Positions 38,746-51,360 of a DNA stretch of 64,000 nt are shown in pieces. Both the position numbers and the translations under genes were made by a program. Under the pieces are notes generated by a model. That model worked only from the letters and a program-made list of their open reading frames with translations, did not search any database and had not been told where the DNA came from. Each line of letters starts with the position of its first letter. The first letter of the stretch is position 1. Origin of the DNA: Lutraria lutraria (taxonomy: Eukaryota > Mollusca > Bivalvia > Venerida > Mactridae). The DNA lies in the NCBI GenBank assembly GCA_964023205.1, contig OZ026849.1, positions 10,001 to 74,000 on the forward strand, read 5' to 3'.

Positions 38746-39771
38746 CAGGAAAATTTATTATGAAAATATTAGGAATATGAATACCAGGTTCTCCAGTATA
38801 TAATTCCGCTCTTTCTTGGGCGGCTCTGAAATTACCATAGCTGTCAAATAGGCCATTAAACAACCGAAGAATAAATACTTGGTGAGTGCATACTATTATG
38901 TATGAGCATCAATGTTGAATATAACAACTGAATATACATTTTGTGTCTGGAAAATATTTCTAGCGTAACTTGTCATGTATTTGTCAGGTTTCCTCACCTA
39001 TCCATTAAAACCGACTTTGTGTAAGAATGATCCAAGTACACTATTAAATTAAGACAGCACTACGTATTCATGCAAATATGAGAATGCATTTTATAATGTT
39101 GTCATATATCTATAAAGATTGGAAGGTTTTGTATAGGTCTATTGATAGTTGCTCCAATTACAATCATGATTAGAATGATGTTTAAACCCCAATCATTTGA
39201 TCCGAGCTTTTGGGAATTATTACACTACAACAAATGTGCACAATTCGAAAATGTGTTAGTTATATCTAAATGTACTACCTGGGGTAGCAAAGAACAAATA
39301 CAATGATTTAGTCTGATTTAAGATAAACAAGCATATTCGTCGCTTTGATATCCCCCGCCGAGAATATTTGTCAGTTCGTTAAAGCAGATAAAGCATGAAA
39401 TAAGTATAAATAAATGAGACATGCCACATTAAAACAAAATACCTTTCTAAGTATTATGAGTAACAGTAAAAGTGGGACTTTCTGTAATTCCAAAAGAGGG
39501 TTTTATCAGTCAAAATGCATGATAGAGTTATAGTTCTTGATAGGAACACATTCACTCTCCATGTGCCTATATTTCAAATCTCAAACTAAATTTTTAAAGT
39601 TATTGCAATTTTCAAAAAGTGTAACATCCGGACATCCGGACGGACGGAATGAAGGACTAACAGCTGGAGAGACAACGCCTAACCTATATCCCTATACCTT
39701 TTGTGGGGGATAATAACATCCCACTGTCTTTATTCTTATTGCTTTCCGATATGAAGTTATAACTGGATACA
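38746..39771. other. Gene-free sequence leading into the CRE satellite
   Basis: 39200-39320 (AATGTGCACAATT, then a stretch ending in GTAGCAAAGA) has diverged relatives at about 51795-51890 and 54785-54880, each followed by a single CRE-type unit. No gene supported. Confidence 0.5.
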
Positions 39772-41035
39772 TTTAGTCATAAGTTACTCATAACTGGATA
39801 CATGACGTCACTTATTTGTTTTCGTACAATTGTGTAGGTTTAGTCATAAGTTACTCATTACTGGATACATGACGTCACTTATTTGACTTGGTATAATTGT
39901 GTAGGTTTAGTCATAAGTTACTCATAACTGGATACATGACGTCACTTATTTGGCTTGGTATAATTGTGTAGGTTTAGTCATAAGTTACTCATAACTAGAT
40001 ACATGACGTCACTTATTTGTTTTCGTACAATTGTGTAGGTTTAGTCATAAATTACTCATAACTAGATACATGACGTCACTTATTTGACTTGGTATAATTG
40101 TGTAGGTTTAGTCATAAGTTACTCATAACTGGATACATGACGTCACTTATTTGACTTGGTATAATTGTGTAGGTTTAGTCATAAGTTACTCATACTGGAT
40201 ACATGACGTCACTTATTTGTTTTCGTACAATTGTGTAGGTTTAGTCATAAATTACTCATAACTAGATACATGACGTCACTTATTTGACTTGGTATAATTG
40301 TGTAGGTTTAGTCATAAGTTACTCATAACTGGATACATGACGTCACTTATTTGACTTGGTATAATTGTGTAGGTTTAGTCATAAGTTACTCATAACTGGA
40401 TACGTGACGTCACTTATTTGGCTTGGTATAATTGTGTAGGTTTAGTCATAAGTTACTCATAACTGGATACATGACGTCACTTATTTGACTTGGTATAATT
40501 GTGTAGGTTTAGTCATAAGTTACTCATAACTGGATACATGACGTCACTTATTTGACTTGGTATAATTGTGTAGGTTTAGTCATAAGCTACTCATAACTAG
40601 ATACATGACGTCACTTATTTGGCTTGGTATAATTGTGTAGGTTTAGTCATAACTGGATACATGACGTCACTTATTTGTTTTCGTATAATTGTGTAGGTTT
40701 AGTCATAAGTTACTCATACTGGATACATGACGTCATTTATTTGACTTGGTATAATTGTGTAGGTTTAGTCATAAGTTACTCATAACTAGATACATGACGT
40801 CACTTATTTGACTTGGTATAATTATGTAGGTTTAGTCATAAGCTACTCATAACTAGATACATGACGTCACTTATTTGGCTTGGTATAATTGTGTAGGTTT
40901 AGTCATAAGTTACTCATAACTAGATACATGACGTCACTTATTTGACTTGGTATAATTGTGTAGGTTTAGTCATAAGTTACTCATAACTGGATACATGACG
41001 TCACTTATTTGACTTGGTATAATTGTGTAGGTTTA
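39772..41035. repeat. 67-bp minisatellite, about 19 copies, each with a CRE palindrome
   Basis: The unit TTTAGTCATAAGTTACTCAT-AACTGGATACATGACGTCAC-TTATTTGACTTGGTATAATT-GTGTAGG repeats about nineteen times; variants include TTTTCGTACAA for ACTTGGTATAA and an internal deletion near 40650. TGACGTCA, the palindromic CREB/ATF site, is present in all nineteen, from 39803-39810 to 40996-41003. Single related units lie near 51950 (CGATACATGGCGTCACTTA) and 54930 (CGATACATCGTGTCACTTG). The array is therefore a local expansion of one module in a duplicated segment. Any enhancer activity is inference. Confidence 0.95.
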
Positions 41036-42980
41036 TTATAAGTTAGGGAGGACGTTAGCTTGTTATGTTTGCTTATGTTTGTAGTGTTACCTGTTGGTTT
41101 ATGTGACAATTATTTATTTATGTAATTTTATAGTTTAATTGCCAAGAGGGTAAAGTGTGTGGTAGGGCCCTTAAAACGAGTTATCCTTCCAGTAGCTTTG
41201 CTACGAACCGTTTTGATAATGATGCATATGCATATAATTTGATTGCATGAATTATATTGATACTACATGGTTTGTTTATGTTGGTTACGATAATACTTAA
41301 TACGTCAATGGTATTTATCTGATCAAATGAACATTTGTATTGTTCCTTATAAACAATGATTATTAAAATTATAAATTGATTAATACTACATAAAACATTA
41401 TATTTCGTCAATGGTTAATCCCTGCTATTTCAGCTTATTTATCAAATTTGATATTTTCTATTGAAAAAAAGATACTAGAGATAACCATTTTATGAACATA
41501 CACCGGTCTCGTTCCATTCTTTTGTTTTTTATTGCTTTGATTGTATAATTGTCACAAATGACTGTGCATCAAAGCTCGTAATTGGTTTATTGTTTCAAAC
41601 AGGGTTTAAAAGAATCAATTGAATTACTTAAGATTAGGTAATTCATATCGCTAAAAAAATATAATATACACATGCAAATATCTAAACCATCATAATTGTG
41701 ACATCGACATTTTCTTATTTCTAAATATAAAAAGCAGATTTATATTGCGCAATGAAATTTAAACGACCAATCGGTTAGAACAGTTTGGATTAGAGGAATG
41801 ACGTGTTGATATCACGTGACCACGTCTCTATAGAAACACGCAGACAGATTGCTTTACCCTGAGGCGCTGTGGTAAGAAAGAAGGAGAACTGCTTTTTAAT
41901 TTCAAGTAACTTTTAACTAATTTCTTACTTTATTTCTATGCGTGTATTTTAGAGATAAACTTAGCGTACAAACATTTCTTGTTGATAATATTGTCATGTT
42001 ATAATATACATCAAATTAAAGTCGAAACACTCAAAATTGATTTATCACATAAAAGAATGTTTTAAGCGATGTAAAGGTCAAATTTTTAAAACAGTCGCTA
42101 ATTTCGGGGTTCGGATTCCACAGAACTAGAGTTTTTTTTCATATTTTCCTAAATTTCTCAATTGATAGGAATATTATCGCCCCAGATTTTTTGTATGTGT
42201 TTTTCCCTCTATGCATTCTATTCGAATAATACCTAAGTGGTAACAATTTAAAAAGATATCATTTTGTCCATTTCATGTATAGCTCAGCTCGACTATTGAA
42301 TATTTTCAAGCCTATTTGACAGTATTATATAAATATCTCTGCCTCGGTCAACATTTTTTCTCTCGCGCTGACAATTCTTAATAACGCCCTCTCAGAAATG
42401 TGATATTTATTTTATAATACCGAAGATTTCATAGAAACATAAAAAGAAAAATACGATGTCACAACATTTTACTAAGCAATGGCATTACATACAGACTATC
42501 AAGCATTTACTAGCGCTTCAAACACAGTAGACGAAATTTTGGATTTATTAAAAGTATTTTTCAAGTTGCATCTACAATGTAGAACAGATTTTATTTAGAA
42601 CAACTTGTCAAATAAATGGAAAATGATTTGATAAACGAAAATCTGTTTGAACTGTACGCGTATCATTTCTGCGCATGTGTTATTACAATGTGTTATTAAA
42701 AAGTAATGCCCGCTCAGGTATAGGCGACTTTATATTGGAAATGGGAGTGAGGTATAATAAAGACAATTGTTATACTTGTCCGATACAATTTTCAAAATGT
42801 CCTCTCATGCAGCAACAGAATGAACGCAGAACCATACATTTGTATAGGTGTATTTACAGCGTAATGAATTATGCCTTGTGTTTGGTTACTTAGCTGCATT
42901 TCTTTCTACTGTCATTTCTGTATTAATCATATTTTTTGTTGTTGTTGTTTCGAGACATTTAAGGTTGTGAAAAATGGTGT
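41036..42980. other. Gene-free region with a recurrent CACGTGAC-containing block
   Basis: 41500-41850 recurs in diverged form at about 52790-52975, 54340-54480 and 55555-55830, with a shorter match at 44060-44150. Shared landmarks are a CCATTCTTTTGTT-like stretch, CATCAAAGC, GACCAATCGGT, GATATCACGTGAC and ATAGAAACACGCAGAC. Short open frames at 41181-41411 and 42675-42893 show no motif. Confidence 0.55.
41764..41850 (+). repeat. Recurrent block with GATATCACGTGAC (copies at 52900, 54440, 55793)
   Basis: GACCAATCGGTTAGAACAGT, GATATCACGTGAC and ATAGAAACACGCAGAC appear in this order. 52900-52971 keeps all three with a deletion, 54440-54470 keeps the middle, and 55793-55835 keeps the first. The CACGTG core is the E-box also found twice in each subtelomeric unit, though the surroundings are unrelated. 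Confidence 0.7.
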
Positions 42981-43408
42981 TAAAGCTCTGTTGTGAGTAA
43001 ACTTAGTCTAATTGTCACACTGTTATTTTCTGTGTAAAAGTTAAAGCTCTGTTGTGAGTAAACTTAGTCTAATTGTCACACTGTTATTTTCTGTGTAAAA
43101 GTTAAAGCTCTGTTGTGAGTAAACTTAGTCTAATTGTCACACTGTTATTTTCTGTGTAAAAGTTAAAGCTCTGTTGTGAGTAAACTTAGTCTAATTGTCA
43201 CACTGTTATTTTCTGTGTAAAAGTTAAAGCTCTGTTGTGAGTAAACTTAGTCTAATTGTCACACTGTTATTTTCTGTGTAAAAGTTAAAGCTCTGTTGTG
43301 AGTAAACTTAGTCTAATTGTCACACTGTTATTTTCTGTGTAAAAGTTAAAGCTCTGTTGTGAGTAAACTTAGTCTAATTGTCACACTGTTATTTTCTGTG
43401 TAAAAGTT
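42981..43408. repeat. 61-bp tandem repeat, 7 essentially identical copies
   Basis: TAAAGCTCTGTTGTGAGTAA starts at 42981, 43042, 43103, 43164, 43225, 43286 and 43347. No differences between copies were seen by eye, unlike every other minisatellite in the region, so this expansion is very recent. Confidence 0.95.
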
Positions 43409-44189
43409 GACAGCAGGCGTGATTATTTTTTTTATTCAATGAACAGTTGATGAATTACATTCCTGATATATCAGCATACCTACGGACTTTACAAATTAGA
43501 GAGCTACCAATGATTCAGCGTATCTTCTTTTTTATAAGCCATCCTTATGTTGCATGCATAAATTTGCCGGAAACATTGAAGCATTCGATATAGAGTTCAA
43601 TGTGGTTCCTATATAGACAAACATACATATTTCTGATTGGTCCACAATCTGTAGCTTTTTGGTGATACTATACAGTCTTAAATAAGTGCATGTTGAATAT
43701 CAAACGTCAATATCATTTGAATGTATCTTTTATTCAATTGAAATCATCACCAGTCAAATAACAAAACGTAATTCATATTGAAGAAATAAGTATTTTTACA
43801 AATTGGATAGATCTATAAAATAGTTCAAAATGTTATCAAAATACATACTGTGGTACTGTATTACAATTTGAGTATCTTACAATCGTCATTGTATAAGAAA
43901 TTATCTGATGAATATCTGCATTTGTTATACAATGACTCGGTGCATTGAACAAAGTGTTCCTTACAATTGGAAACTACCTAGCTTTATTTGTTGAATTTTA
44001 ATATACGTACCGAAGATAGATTATTATCATACTCGTTACATTAGCAATCGTTACATGGAACATACCTCGGCCTCGTTCAGTTCTTTTGTTCGTATTATAT
44101 CTGTATAATTTGTCAAAATAAATGACTGCACATCAAAGTCCATAATAACTTGTCCTATATTCTTAAGATTGTAACAAGTACAGTAAGAC
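43409..44189. other. Gene-free AT-rich sequence
   Basis: No supportable gene. 44060-44150 is a diverged relative of the block at 41505-41590 (CCTCGTTCAGTTCTTTTGTT, then CATCAAAGT). Confidence 0.5.
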
Positions 44190-45655
44190 TGTGTGTGTAT
44201 TTGTAAGTCGGTATCTGTGTTTGTAAGACTGTATGCGTGATTTTCAGACTGTATGAGTGTTTGTCAAATGTATGTGTGTTTGTAAGACTGTATGCATGTT
44301 TGTCCGACTTTATGTATGTTTGTAATATTGAAGGTGTATTCATCAGACAATATGGAAGCTTGTCAGACAGTATGGAAGCTTGTCAGACGGTATGGAAGCT
44401 TGTAAGATTGTTTGTGTATTTGTCAGGCTATATGTGTGCTAGTTAGACTGTATGCATCTTGTAAGACTCTATGTGTATTTGTAAGAATGTATGTGTATTT
44501 GTCAGAATGTATGTGTATTTGTAAGACTGTATACGTGTTTGTCAGACTGTACGTCAGTTTGTAAGACTGTATGTGTATTTGTAAGAATGTATGTGTATTT
44601 GTAAGACTGTATATGTGTTTGTAAGACTGTATGTGTATTTGTAAGACTGTATGTGTGTTTGTAAGACTCGTGTGCGTTTGCCAGACTGTATGTGAGTTTG
44701 TTAGACTGTATGTGTATTTGTAAGACTGTATGTGTATTTGTAAGACTGTATGTGTATTTATAAGACTGTTTATGTGTTTGTAAGACTTGTGTGTGTTTGT
44801 AAGACTGTATGTGTATTTGTAAGACTGTATGTGTATTTGTAAGACTGTATGTGTATTTGTAAGACTGTATATGTGTTTGTAAGACTTGTGTGTGTTTGTA
44901 AGACTGTATGTGTATTTGTAAGACTGTATATGTATTTGTAAGACTGTATGTGTGTTTGTAAGACGTGTGTGTGTTTGTAAGACTGTATATGTGTTTGTAA
45001 GACTATATGTTTATTTGTAAGACTGTATGTGTGTTTGTAAGACTTGTGTGTGTTTGTGAGACTGTATGTGTATTTGTAAGACTGTATGTGTATTTGTAAG
45101 ACTGTATATGTGTTTGTAAGACTATATGTTTATTTGTAAGACTGTATGTGTGTTTGTAAGACTTGTGTGTGTTTGTCAGACTGTATGTGTATTTGTAAGA
45201 CTGTATATGTATTTGTAAGACTGTATGTGTATTTGTAAGACTGTATGTGTATTTGTAAGACTCGTGTGTGTTTGTAAGACTTGTGTGTGTTTGTCAGACT
45301 GTATGTGTATTTGTAAGACTGTATATGTATTTGTAAGACTGTATGTGTATTTGTAAGACTGTATATGTATTTGTAAGACTGTATGTGTATTTGTAAGACT
45401 GTATGTGTATTTGTAAGACTGCATGTGTATTTGTAAGACTCGTGTGTGTATTTGTAAGACTCGTGTGTGTATTTGTAAGACTCGTGTGTGTGTTTGTAAG
45501 ACTGTGTGTGTTTATAAGACTTGTGTGTGTTTGTAAGACTTGTGTGTGTTTGTAAGACTCGTGTGTGTTTGTATGACTTGTGGGTGTTTGTAGACTTGTG
45601 TGTGTTTGTAAGACTGTATGTGTGTTTGTAAGAATGTATGTTTATTTGTCAGACA
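44190..45655. repeat. 20-bp minisatellite, about 1.4 kb
   Basis: Degenerate tandem copies of TTTGTAAGACTGTATGTGTA, with TTTGTCAGAC, CTTGTGTGTG and CTCGTGTGTG variants. The left third is most diverged and the centre most regular. Open frames on both strands (62-82 codons) arise from the stop-poor unit and are not genes. The purine/pyrimidine bias of GT-rich segments makes it prone to slippage. Confidence 0.95.
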
Positions 45656-46256
45656 AATATTGTTGTCGTCAATGAAAGACTGGCAGACTTTTATCTAAAT
45701 CGACATACAAATACCGACGCGTGCGCTATAAAGTCATTTTTGAACGCACTTTCTTCTTTGACTTTTCGGTGATAATTGGTGACAAACACATTTTTAGGTG
45801 CATGAAAATTTAGACACAGCTGTTCCTGGGCATGCCTCTTTAACAGTACTGTGTTTTGTTTTGTATAACTGCAAAAATGAAGTTAAATTTGTTCAAAATG
45901 AATAAAACTGTAATCTGAACCTATTATGTATTGCAGTATAATCTGCTCTGCTGAACAATATACAATGTACGAATGAATGTTTACAAACGTGTTACAATAT
46001 ACCCTTGTTAAATTACCACTAACTCTAAAAGTAATGCTATCTTGATTCATGCACAGAAATAACCTTCTCACGAAACACACAGAATTTTTCACGAATTTCG
46101 CTACAAAATTGTCTGCTCGACGTTTACGGTGAGTTGTCGTAAACATGAAGTATTTTAACGGCCCCGAAAACTTCGCCCCGACGATGATTAACTATCATCA
46201 TCATGTGTTAGAATATATTTACTTATTTGGGCAAAATAATTTAACAAACAAATATA
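45656..46256. other. Gene-free sequence
   Basis: An 87-codon minus frame (45883-46146) and the start of a 120-codon + frame overlap here. Neither has a motif, and the + frame runs straight into the MITE at 46257, so neither is called. Confidence 0.45.
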
Positions 46257-46434
46257 CAGTGCAACCTCTGTACAACAGCCACCAATGGGAAGGACAAAAA
46301 ATGGCTGTTATAAGGAGGTGGCTGTTGTTGAGAGAGTATTTATATATTAGAACATCAATTTGTGTTATTAGTATACTGGCTGTAACAGGGAGGTGGATGT
46401 TGTTCGGAGGTGACCGTTCATGGAGGTTAGACTA
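46257..46434. mobile_element. Short TA-flanked MITE (pogo/Tc1-mariner-like)
   Basis: The left end CAGTGCAACCTCTGTACAAC and the inverted right end TAGTCTAACCTCCATGAACG share AGT, AACCTC and a following GNCACC at the same spacing. Each lies next to a TA dinucleotide (46255-46256 and 46435-46436). The length of 178 bp, TA target and AACCTC-type ends fit a non-autonomous pogo-like element. End mismatches show age. Confidence 0.6.
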
Positions 46435-48497
46435 TAGTCAGTTCAACCAACCCAAGTCTAGTCTTCACACCTTCAGATGTAACAATTATACTACGATTAA
46501 AAAATAGGCAAAGTGTAAATAAACTAAATTTCCCTTGTTACTGTATAATAAAGATTCAATTTTGCCATACTCTATATTTTCCATTATCGGATACTTTCAT
46601 TTTTGTAACTAAACCACTTTGATGTAATTGTATATACAGTGATTCTGAATGTATGGATAAAGTTTGCCAAACTTGTTTCACAACAAGATAGCTCTCATTC
46701 CCATTCTATTTGGCTGTACTTTTATAGTATGAACCCTTTTCTGTATGATATGTATGTTCATGTTTTTATATCATGTTTTCATAGTTCATGCAATTTGTAA
46801 ACACTGCGATTTTAAGTGCAATAATCTATATTCAATTATTGTGCCTTGTGTGCTTTATGTTTGCTCATAAAGCCAGAAATCTGTTTTAATAGTAGGACCG
46901 ATGTTTTGTTTTCAAAGCCTTTTGTAATGTTGTATGCATAAACTTTGCAACTACTGTAGTTAAGACAGGTATTGTTTTTACATACTGTGCTAGCGTATGT
47001 TACTTGCTTTATATATCCGCTGTGTATAAGAACATGGACAAGATCGTTCCAACACATTTTGCCTGAGAAACTTAATACTGACATGGCTTTATTTCCTGCT
47101 ATTACTCTTTGTGATGATTGGGGTATCTTTATCGGTCCCTAATTATACCATTATTGATCATAACGAATCTTCCGGTCCATTTCAATTAATAGACGCTTTA
47201 TTTCAGGTGGTAATTAATATAAAGTTTTCCTTTCAACTATGTGCAATCAGTGACGACAGCGTTATAAATATATCAGCAAGACGCTGTGATGATTCAATAT
47301 TAATTTGTCTCATGAAAGTACATAAAAGACCATCACCCGTGCAGAACTGATTTCAATTTTTGTATCTTTAATTTGTAAATAATTGGTTACCATATACTCT
47401 AAGATTCAGCTGTATTTTTAAAGGTGGGTCTGACTTTGTGATTATTTTATTAATGTCAGTCAGTGAATAGTATATCAACAATATTAAAGAAAAATTAAAA
47501 TGATTTATGCGTACATATCTTATTATGTATAAGGAGTTGAACTTTATATTCAGACAATACTCCATTTACTAATAATATTCATATGGATTATATATCTATG
47601 CAGGTGCTCCATTAATGCACAAATTTGAAAATCACGCTGTTATAAACGGTTTGAGTATTTCAATAGAATTGTTTCATGCGAAACAAAAAGAATGCATGGA
47701 TGATTTGTTACGCGATATCAAATTTGTAAAAATGATTGATTAAATGAAAGCATGGTCGTCTTTGCAGAATGTCGAGAGAAGTACGTATAACGAACTAATT
47801 TTCTTTCTTGAGTAAAATGTATTGAAAAAAAAACTCAAACATCGATCATTGTTAGCAAGCCAAAAGGCGGGTACAAATGTTTATCTTCCAGGAATATAGA
47901 CTTATTTAATATATTATAATTCTACTTTGCAAAAGTGGATTTTTACAGCTTGTTTATGCATCATAGCACATGAAACGAGACAGCAAATTCAAATATATAG
48001 TATCAAGGTTATTTTTAATTAAGTTCAAGGGTTTTACAAAAATAAACATGATTAGTCTCGTACGAGTTTTAATTGGTAGATAAAGAGTTCACTTAATTTT
48101 CAGTCATCATGTTTTCGAGTGATCATTTGGGCAAAGATCCAAGTGTAAAATGAATAACGATTTTATTTACGATCTTATTTTAAAAGCAGGACAGAGCAGA
48201 TTTTTATTTAAGACGTGTACATAGTTCATAGTCATACAATATGAATACAGCAAATTATAAACATCACGGTCAGTTATATCACTATTCAGGTATACATGTA
48301 ATTGTATTACTACAAACAGTTTACCAGGGAAAATTACTAGTGGCATGGCTCCATTCACAGCTGCCATTTCTTCTGATGATTGTGGGTTTTATCCCTTTCT
48401 GTAAATTCCTTACCATTGTCAGCTTTGATTAGTTCTGTACGGTTTAATTTTCCTTTTGATTGCCTTGTTTTGCAAGGGGACACTACGCTTAAGTAAT
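46435..48497. other. Gene-free paralogous region
   Basis: 47040-47395 resembles 37230-37700: CTTTGTGATG, TTTATCNGTCCC, CCATCACCCGNGCAGA and TCTTTAATTTG keep order. 47996-48050 resembles 37030-37120. Short frames on both strands show no protein motif. Confidence 0.55.
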
Positions 48498-48794
48498 TGG
48501 TTGACATGGATGTTTAATAAACGGCGTAGATTCGGTTACAAATTCCACCTAGCCAACAGTGCTCTGGTCTGAAATTATAATTTATGGGTACACTAAATAT
48601 AGTGATTGACTTAAACTGATTTATTGAGAAACAACAATAACAACAAAATAATATGAACCATACATGTTCAATACGTTTGAACTTATCAATTCTTTAAACA
48701 ATCATTTAAACCAATCTATGCATAATTTCCTTTGAAAGGTCTGTAATTTTATCAATTTGATTACCATAATGTAAAATGACTGGAGAGTAAAATC
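48498..48794 (+). repeat. Paralogous segment, copy 2 (partner 33783-34091)
   Basis: Same order of landmarks as the left copy, including GATTTATTGANNAACAACAA, ATGAACC, AATTCTTTAAACAA and GTAAAATGACTGGAGAGTAA. Divergence is substantial and includes indels. Confidence 0.75.
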
Positions 48795-48929
48795 GCGTGT
48801 TTCATAATCACATGTTTAGCATTTTTCTTGTGCACAGGTGTTGATCTATCAAAATATCATAATATGAATATTCACTTAATACTCAAGACTGGCCAAAGAT
48901 GTGTAGCTAGAAAACTATTCTAATAGTCA

Positions 48930-49146
48930 CTAACTATACCTATACTATGGTAAGTAGCCTCTCATCATTGTATGTTTAAATCCCACTAAGACCAGACAAA
49001 TGTCAAATTTGATGAAAAAGTCCAGTTAGCTTAAGGAAGCTTGGTGGTTATACCCAGGTACACCTCTGTGGTTTTCCTCCACCGTTAAAGCTGATGAATA
49101 TGTTGCTAAATGACCCACGTTGTTGGTACAACGTTATTTAAACCCC
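48930..49146 (+). mobile_element. SINE-like remnant with conserved-looking 3' tail
   Basis: The 3' part (GGAAGCTTGGTGGTTATACC, then GTTTTCCTCCACCGTTAAAGC, then a GTTGGTACAACGTTATTTAA stretch) resembles the tail of SINE families common in mollusc genomes. A shorter related piece (TCTTCCTCCACC) lies near 34410. The tRNA-like head is not recognisable here, so limits and family are uncertain. The family likeness is from memory and was not searched. Confidence 0.4.
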
Positions 49147-50353
49147 AGTAAAAATAAGATACATATACACAGATTTGAAGAATATCTTTAGTAGACACCA
49201 TAGTTGAATGTAATAAGCATATAGCTTGTAAAATTTTCTTTTCGATGCATGAAAAAATGTACATAAACCGTTAAATATGATAAATATGTCGCTAAATGGC
49301 TATTCATTTTAGCACTTATGTTTGATTAGTATGATCCGTCGTAGATTAGATTCTTGATCGAGCAAATTATTTCTGTAGTGACTGCATACAAATTTAAAGT
49401 ATGGAAAAAGTGTTAGGTCTAAATACACTTGATATTCGTCTTTCTAGTTAGGTTTTAATCTACCTGTGAATCACAATCATTTGTATTATGTGTATATTGT
49501 TCAAATATTTCAGTCCACACCTAATCATATAAATCGTTCAGATTGTGTAATATGATACTCCGTGATCAATAGAGCTAAAGTACGAACTCCTTTACTGCTT
49601 TGTCAAAACAGAATATTTTCACAAAAGCCAATATGATTCGAAGGAAATGTTAATCATTCGACACACACATGACAGCTTACCAAGCCCATACTTGTTGTTT
49701 GCATTTTGGTAGGGTTTAAATATGCATTGAATTGCTTTAAATAAGTTTATGTAGAAAAAAAAGAATGGAAAAATACTTAAGCAATTGCTATTTCGACATC
49801 GACCTTGTCTTATTGCAAAATCATATCAATATTTCCTATTAACAATCAAACGTCTAAACCGCAAGACTTGTTCGGATTACAGAAATAACGTAATAATATC
49901 GTCTGATAAATAAATAGTTCAGAGACAAAATAAGCATGACGTACGGACCTTTCACAAGTTGAAATTATATGACTTGGATATCCACTAAACACATATACAA
50001 AACATGAAGACACTGTCAGGCATGAAACCATTATTAATTATGTAAGGAAAGCGGACTGTGCAATAAACTGTGATGCCTTATTCAAAAGCAAATGCGACCA
50101 ATATGCACTCTTATTTTGTGTTACCACAAATCAATTTTAACCAATTCATAGCGGTTACCCTTCATTCCTTATTGATATACTATCCTTTTTTACTCGCTTT
50201 ATAATTGTTACTTTCCTTTTATTTAAATACGCGCTACATTGTCATTAGATCAACACCAAACCATTAACCAACATCACAAAATATTAGGTTAAGCCACTTA
50301 CTTACAAATATGCATAGGTTTAGGTATGTGTGTATATCGATTACTATTATATA
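49147..50353. other. Gene-free sequence with paralogous fragments
   Basis: 49430-49510 (TTTTAATCTACCTGTGAATC, then ATTATGTGTATAT) matches 33085-33140 and 35370-35420. Open frames of about 60 codons have no features. Confidence 0.5.
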
Positions 50354-50385
50354 CGAGGCTTGTCCAAAAAGTTCGAGGACACCTA
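50354..50385 (+). mobile_element. Candidate mariner terminal inverted repeat, second site
   Basis: CGAGGCTTGTCCAAAAAGTT, then CGAGGACACC, follows the dinucleotide TA at 50352-50353. It matches the end at 26321-26291 (minus) in CGAGG-TTGTCCA--AAGT-G. No transposase or opposite end was recognised before the minisatellite at 50552, so this is probably a solo or deleted copy. Confidence 0.5.
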
Positions 50386-50551
50386 TGATAACTTTTAAAC
50401 AAAACAGTATAACAATATCATTCTTTCACTATATCAAATATTGATATATTACAGTATGTGTCGGTCAGTGAATACTGTATTAAAAAGACTATTGCAAATA
50501 GCAGTTCTATCGGCTGAATATACTTTTTATGTCCGAAACATAGTTATATGA

Positions 50552-51360
50552 ATGCTAAACATGTATGTGCACGGTTCTACGATTAGTCTACACCTAGACA
50601 TGTATGTGCACGGTTCTACGGTTAGTCCACATCTAGACATGTATGTTTATGGTTCTATGATTAGTCTACACCTAGACATGTATGTTTATGGTTCTACGAT
50701 TAGTCTACACCTAGACATGTATGTGCACGGTTCTATGATTAGTCCACGTCTAGACATGTATGTTTATGGTTCTATGATTAGTCTACACCTAGACATGTAT
50801 GTTTATGGTTCTATGATTGGTCCATACCTAGACATGTATGTTTATGGTTCTGTGATTAGTCTACACCTAGACATGTATGTTTATGGTTCTACCATTAGAA
50901 CACACCTAGACATGTATGTTTATGGTTCTATGATTGGTCCACAGCTAGACATGTATGTTTATGGTGCTACGATTAGTCCACATCTAGACATGTATGTTAA
51001 TGGTTCTATGATTAGTCTACACCTAGACATGTATGTTTATGGTTCTATGATTGGTCCACACATAGACATGTATGTTTATGGTTCTATGATTGGTCCACAC
51101 CTAGACATGTATGTTTATGGTTCTATGATTAGTCTACACCTAGACATGTATGTTTATGGTTCTATGATTAGTCCACACCTAGACATGTATGTTTATGGTT
51201 CTATGATTGGTCCACACCTAGACATGTAGGTTTATGGTGCTACGATTGGTCCATACCTAGACATGTAGGTTTATGGTTCTATGATTAGTCTACCCCTAGA
51301 CATGTATGTTTATGGTTCTATGATATGTCTACACCTAGACATGTTTATTTATGGTTTTAC
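50552..51360. repeat. 39-bp minisatellite, about 20 copies
   Basis: The unit ATGTATGTTTATGGTTCTAT plus GATTAGTCTACACCTAGAC repeats at 39-bp spacing. A + frame reads a 13-residue motif (MYVYGSMISLHLD) for 225 codons until ATGTAT becomes ATGTAG at about 51226. The first two units use TGCACGG for TTTATGG. The unit resembles no known protein, and stops occur in the right-hand copies, so it is treated as non-coding. Confidence 0.93.

Noticed and set aside
44155..45424. Open frames of 62-82 codons on both strands
   Set aside because: Generated by the stop-poor 20-bp minisatellite unit.
46145..46507. 120-codon + frame starting MKYFNG
   Set aside because: Its second half lies inside a 178-bp MITE with TA flanks, and the first half has no motif.
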